Source: Rosenbergiella metrosideri (GTDB lineage: Bacteria > Pseudomonadota > Gammaproteobacteria > Enterobacterales > Enterobacteriaceae). From it: DNA of 64,000 nt. The DNA lies in the NCBI RefSeq assembly GCF_022602565.1, contig NZ_JALBCV010000009.1, positions 1 through 64,000 of the forward strand, given 5' to 3'. This document shows positions 60,310 through 64,000 of the stretch, in pieces. A model generated the notes under the pieces. The model had not been told where the DNA came from. It ran no database searches and worked only from the letters and a program-made list of their open reading frames with translations. The stretch's first letter is position 1; each line of letters begins with the position of its first letter. The position numbers and the translations under genes were made by a program.

Positions 60310-62907
60310 TTACACCGCGCTTTGAAAAATAACTTCGTCCGCTTTCGATGTATATTGGTTGAGGCGGTCAAAGTTGAGATAACGATAAGTATCATCGGCA
60401 CTCTTATCCACTTCATTCATATACGCTTGGTACTCATCTGCCGTGGGTAATTTACCCAATAATGCCGATACCGCAGCAAGCTCAGCCGAAGCTAAGAATA
60501 CATTAGCCCCTTGACCTAGACGGTTAGGGAAGTTACGGGTCGATGTCGACACGACAGTAGCGCCTTCCGCGACGCGTGCTTGGTTCCCCATACAGAGAGA
60601 ACAACCTGGGATCTCAACTCGCGCTCCGCTCTTACCAAAGATGCTGTAGTAGCCCTCTTCTGTAAGTTGTGCCGCATCCATTTTGGTTGGAGGCGCGACC
60701 CACAGACGAGTTGGCAGTTGTCCTTTAAACTTATCCAGCAATTTACCTGCCGCACGGAAGTGGCCAATGTTAGTCATACAAGAGCCGATAAAGACTTCAT
60801 CTATCTTCTCCCCCTGAACATCAGAAAGCGAGCGTGCATCATCAGGATCGTTCGGTGCACAAAGAATCGGTTCTTTGATCTCAGACAGGTCAATCTCAAT
60901 GATTGCCGCATACTCAGCGTCAGCATCACCTTCCATCAATTGTGGATCAGCCAGCCATTTTTCCATGTTTTGGATACGACGTTCGATCGTACGGCGATCG
61001 CCATAACCCTCTGCGATCATCCACTTGAGCAGTACGACGTTCGAGTTTAAGTACTCAATGATCGGTGCTTGGTCTAACTTGATCGTACAGCCAGCAGCCG
61101 AACGCTCAGCTGAAGCATCCGAAAGTTCAAAAGCTTGCTCAACTTTTAAATCAGGTAACCCTTCGATTTCTAAGATACGTCCAGAGAAAACGTTCTTCTT
61201 ACCCTTCTTCTCAACGGTAAGTAAGCCCTGCTTAATCGCATAAAGTGGAATGGCATGTACCAAATCACGTAACGTAATACCTGGTTGGCGTTCACCTTTA
61301 AAGCGTACTAGCACCGACTCCGGCATATCGAGAGGCATCACACCTGTTGCGGCCGCAAAGGCGACAAGGCCAGATCCCGCAGGGAACGAAATACCGATAG
61401 GGAAACGAGTATGTGAGTCACCCCCCGTCCCGACTGTGTCCGGTAACAGCATACGGTTTAACCAGCTATGGATAATCCCATCGCCTGGACGTAGTGAGAC
61501 TCCGCCACGGTTCATGATGAAGTCTGGCAGCGTATGGTGAGTCTGTACATCGACAGGCTTAGGATAAGCTGCAGTATGGCAGAATGATTGCATCACGAGG
61601 TCGGCGGAGAAGCCCAAACACGCGAGGTCTTTAAGCTCATCACGCGTCATCGGTCCAGTGGTATCTTGAGAACCTACCGAGGTCATTTTCGGCTCGCAAT
61701 ATTCTCCTGGACGAATGCCGTCAACGCCGCACGCACGACCGACCATTTTTTGGGCTAAAGAGTAGCCTCGAGCACTGGTCTCTACGGGTTTGGCACTACG
61801 GAACACGTCACTCACCGGTAAATCGAGCGACTCGCGAGCTTTGGTCGTCAGTCCTCGGCCAATGATCAATGGAATACGCCCACCAGCACGGACTTCGTCC
61901 AATAATACTTCTGTTTTCAGTTCGAAACGAACGAGGACATCGTCCGTGTCGTGGCGACAAATTTCGCCCTTGTAAGGGTAGATATCAATCACATCGCCCA
62001 TATTCAGGTCGCTAACATCGACCTCGATCGGCAATGCGCCCGCATCTTCCATAGTATTGAAGAAAATTGGCGCGATTTTACTCCCTAATACTACCCCCCC
62101 GCCCTTCTTGTTCGGTACATAGGGGATGTCGTCACCCATAAACCATAGGACGGAGTTTGTCGCAGATTTACGAGACGAACCGGTTCCCACTACATCCCCA
62201 ACATAAGCAAGAGGGTAGCCTTGGGTGGCGAGTTGCTCAATTTGTTTTATTGGACCGACATTCCCCGGCTCATCCGGCACTATCCCTTCACGTTCGTTTT
62301 TCAGCATCGCCAAAGCATGTAGAGGAATATCAGGGCGGGACCAAGCATCTGGAGCGGGTGACAGGTCATCCGTATTCGTTTCGCCCGTCACTTTAAAGAC
62401 GGTTACGGTAATTTTTTCTGCTAATTGAGGGCGCGCTTTAAACCATTCAGCTTCCGCCCACGATTTGAGGATCTGCTCGGCGTACGCATTACCTGCTTTC
62501 GCCTTTTCCTCAACGTCGTAGAAATTGTCAAACATTAGCAGGGTATGGGATAAGGCTTTGGCGGCAAGAGGGGCCAGAGAGTCATCTTCCAACAGCTCGA
62601 TTAACGGATGGATGTTATAGCCACCTTGCATCGTTCCTAACAGTTCCGTCGCTTTTTCACGAGAAACTAATGGCGATGCCGTTTCGCCTTTTGCTACAGC
62701 TGCCAGAAAACCAGCTTTCACATAGGCGGCTTCATCAACACCCGGCGGAACTCGATTCACTAATAAGTCGACCAGAAACTCTTCTTCACCTTGAGGTGGG
62801 TTTTTGAGTAATTCTACTAGGCCAGCCATTTGGGTCGCATCTAAAGGCTTAGGTACAATCCCTTGGGCAGCACGTTCAGCAACGTGCTCACGGTATTCTT
62901 CTAGCAC
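60310..62907 (-). CDS. acnB: Bifunctional aconitate hydratase 2/2-methylisocitrate dehydratase
   Basis: AcnB, 865 aa (E. coli length), the main TCA aconitase; the apo-protein also binds mRNA in E. coli. The N-terminal HEAT-like domain is specific to AcnB. The [4Fe-4S] cysteines are in [14 protein letters not shown] and [36 protein letters not shown] and [13 protein letters not shown] are active-site blocks. I place the start at GTG 62907 ([11 protein letters not shown] against E. coli MLEEYRKHVAE) behind AGGAG; an ATG 12 codons upstream extends beyond the family. A C7 run lies at 62094-62100. Confidence 0.97.
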   Translation of the reverse strand: MLEEYREHVAERAAQGIVPKPLDATQMAGLVELLKNPPQGEEEFLVDLLVNRVPPGVDEAAYVKAGFLAAVAKGETASPLVSREKATELLGTMQGGYNIHPLIELLEDDSLAPLAAKALSHTLLMFDNFYDVEEKAKAGNAYAEQILKSWAEAEWFKARPQLAEKITVTVFKVTGETNTDDLSPAPDAWSRPDIPLHALAMLKNEREGIVPDEPGNVGPIKQIEQLATQGYPLAYVGDVVGTGSSRKSATNSVLWFMGDDIPYVPNKKGGGVVLGSKIAPIFFNTMEDAGALPIEVDVSDLNMGDVIDIYPYKGEICRHDTDDVLVRFELKTEVLLDEVRAGGRIPLIIGRGLTTKARESLDLPVSDVFRSAKPVETSARGYSLAQKMVGRACGVDGIRPGEYCEPKMTSVGSQDTTGPMTRDELKDLACLGFSADLVMQSFCHTAAYPKPVDVQTHHTLPDFIMNRGGVSLRPGDGIIHSWLNRMLLPDTVGTGGDSHTRFPIGISFPAGSGLVAFAAATGVMPLDMPESVLVRFKGERQPGITLRDLVHAIPLYAIKQGLLTVEKKGKKNVFSGRILEIEGLPDLKVEQAFELSDASAERSAAGCTIKLDQAPIIEYLNSNVVLLKWMIAEGYGDRRTIERRIQNMEKWLADPQLMEGDADAEYAAIIEIDLSEIKEPILCAPNDPDDARSLSDVQGEKIDEVFIGSCMTNIGHFRAAGKLLDKFKGQLPTRLWVAPPTKMDAAQLTEEGYYSIFGKSGARVEIPGCSLCMGNQARVAEGATVVSTSTRNFPNRLGQGANVFLASAELAAVSALLGKLPTADEYQAYMNEVDKSADDTYRYLNFDRLNQYTSKADEVIFQSAV

Positions 62908-63005
62908 GACGTTCTCCTCGCTCACATTGTTATAGCTTTTCAACCCTCTACTACCGATAAATTATCATCTTTTTATAGGTTTTTGATGGTCGGTTTAGCC
63001 CACTG

Positions 63006-63034
63006 AGAATAGCAGTATTTTTATTCTTTGTTAA
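63006..63034 (-). promoter_or_regulatory. acnB promoter, extended -10
   Basis: Minus strand: -35 TTAACA (63029-63034), 17-bp spacer, TGC-TATTCT extended -10 (63006-63011). The flanking GTAAACAGATTAACA and CTGCTATTCT resemble the E. coli acnB promoter as I recall it. This implies a leader of about 90 nt before the GTG start. The remaining lpd-acnB spacer (63035-63314) shows no gene. Confidence 0.65.
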
Positions 63035-63314
63035 TCTGTTTACAAAAACACAACATAATCACTACTAAATTAAACGCAGTGCCATGATAAAAATAACCCT
63101 TTATACCAAGGTGTTAGCGAATCATACTACCGAGCTGTTGACGCGAATTCCTCAATGTAGCCTTTAACAATAACAGTCATACTAGGTTTATCTCATGGCG
63201 TTAATCATGTTTCTAACATCGATAAGCTGAAAACTTTATCTTACTTAACGCCTATTTTCGAACGCTGTCGAGCATTTTGATTAAGCTTCCCCCTGCTCGC
63301 TCAATCGCTTAAGT

Positions 63315-63344
63315 AAAAAAAAACCGCGATGGTTATCGCGGTTT
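63315..63344 (-). terminator. Intrinsic terminator after lpd
   Basis: Ten-bp stem AAACCGCGAT/ATCGCGGTTT with a 4-nt loop; on the minus strand nine T follow in all. It lies 25 nt after the lpd stop. Confidence 0.92.
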
Positions 63345-63369
63345 GTAGCAAAGCTTCGTTAACTAACGC

Positions 63370-64000
63370 TTACTTTTTCTTCGCTTTAGGATTGGGGAGA
63401 TCGGTAATGCTTCCTTCAAAGATTTCTGCTGCCAGACCGATTGACTCGTGTAACGTTGGGTGAGCATGGATGGTCAACGCGATGTCTTCTGCATCACAAC
63501 CCATCTCAATCGCTAGACCAATTTCGCCTAACAGTTCACCACCGTTGCTACCAACGATAGCACCACCGATTACACGGTGTGTCTCTTTATCAAAGATCAG
63601 CTTCGTCATACCCTCTGCACAATCTGAAGCAATTGCACGGCCTGACGCTGCCCAAGGGAATGTCGCAGTTTCGTAACTGATCCCTTGTTCTTTAGCTTCT
63701 TTCTCGGTTAAACCGACCCAAGCAACTTCTGGCTCAGTGTAGGCAATAGATGGGATCACTTTCGGATCGAAGTAATGTTTTTTACCTGCGATAACTTCAG
63801 CGGCAACATGGCCTTCATGTACGCCTTTATGAGCCAGCATCGGTTGGCCGACAATATCACCAATGGCGTAGATATTCGGTACGTTGGTACGCAGTTGCTT
63901 ATCAACACGAATAAAGCCACGTTCATCAACGTTCACCCCTGCTTTCTCAGCATCAAGGTTTTTACCATTTGGCACACGACCAATTGCCACTAACACTGCA
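63370..64000 (-). CDS. lpd: Dihydrolipoyl dehydrogenase, 3' part, cut by the window edge
   Basis: The C-terminal 210 or so residues of Lpd, the E3 component of pyruvate and 2-oxoglutarate dehydrogenases and of glycine cleavage. The NAD/FAD domain end (AIGRVPNGK, IYAIGDIVGQPMLAHKG) and the dimerisation domain (IPSIAYTEPEVAWVG) are present. The catalytic His-Glu pair is in HAHPTLHES. The frame continues without a stop to base 64000; the N-terminal half with the redox-active disulfide lies outside the window. The GTG at 63996 is an internal valine, not a start. Confidence 0.97.
   Translation of the reverse strand, partial: AVLVAIGRVPNGKNLDAEKAGVNVDERGFIRVDKQLRTNVPNIYAIGDIVGQPMLAHKGVHEGHVAAEVIAGKKHYFDPKVIPSIAYTEPEVAWVGLTEKEAKEQGISYETATFPWAASGRAIASDCAEGMTKLIFDKETHRVIGGAIVGSNGGELLGEIGLAIEMGCDAEDIALTIHAHPTLHESIGLAAEIFEGSITDLPNPKAKKK

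Noticed and set aside
63994-63996. GTG at 63996 as the lpd start
   Set aside because: The frame stays open to the window edge and the sequence AVLVAIGRVPNGK is internal in Lpd, so the gene is truncated by the window.

Overview
The window looks like chromosomal core DNA of a member of the Enterobacterales. Almost every gene matches an Escherichia coli K-12 gene in family, length and neighbour. The order is that of the E. coli lpd-acnB ... gmhB-rrsH block (about 2 to 5 minutes on the E. coli map), read in reverse. Enterobacterial markers include RcsF, Rof, YacL, YaeH, the cspA-type cold box, a MetJ operator and an rrn P1 promoter. An Erwiniaceae-like or similar plant- or insect-associated lineage with a somewhat reduced genome would fit, but that is inference; no species can be named from the sequence alone.

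Layout. 1-722: an rRNA operon promoter firing off the left edge, then gmhB. 945-6621: the metNIQ methionine importer under a MetJ operator, then rcsF-trmO and proS. 6629-9878: arfB-yaeQ, rof, tilS-yaeR. 9895-24588: a long leftward envelope/replication block (accA, dnaE, rnhB, lpxB, lpxA, fabZ, lpxD, skp, bamA, rseP, cdsA, uppS). 24749-29600: dxr, frr, pyrH, tsf, rpsB with the rpsB leader. 29760-34686: map, glnD, dapD, yaeH. 34757-38288: a cold-shock gene with a cspA-type leader, degP, dgt. 38384-41254: mtnN, then the only clearly accessory piece, a decayed SDR gene and a decayed divergent LysR regulator. 41267-48192: erpA, hemL, mrcB, hrpB. 48282-54890: thpR, sfsA, dksA, gluQ, pcnB, folK, panB, panC. 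54907-60276: yadH-yadG, hpt, cueO, yacC, yacL. 60310-64000: acnB and the 3' part of lpd, cut by the right edge.

Function. The genes serve general upkeep: lipid A and fatty-acid synthesis with outer-membrane assembly (lpx, fabZ, accA, bamA, skp, rseP, degP), cell-wall lipid carrier and peptidoglycan (uppS, mrcB, dxr), translation (rpsB, tsf, frr, map, proS, tilS, trmO, gluQ, arfB), nitrogen sensing (glnD), cofactors (hemL, folK, panBC, erpA) and the TCA cycle (acnB, lpd).

Compared with E. coli K-12, many genes are missing from their usual places: nlpE, yaeP, ldcC, cdaR, btuF, yadS, clcA, fhuACDB, panD, the yad fimbrial cluster, can, gcd and speDE. No prophage, insertion sequence, CRISPR array, toxin-antitoxin, secretion or biosynthetic cluster was seen, and I found no convincing new multi-gene system. 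The points most worth a second look are the degenerate first catalytic motif of ThpR, the paired SDR/LysR pseudogenes, the AUU start of pcnB, the cold-box csp gene at an unusual locus, the polyglutamine tail of PBP1B, and the long G/C homopolymer tracts inside genes.
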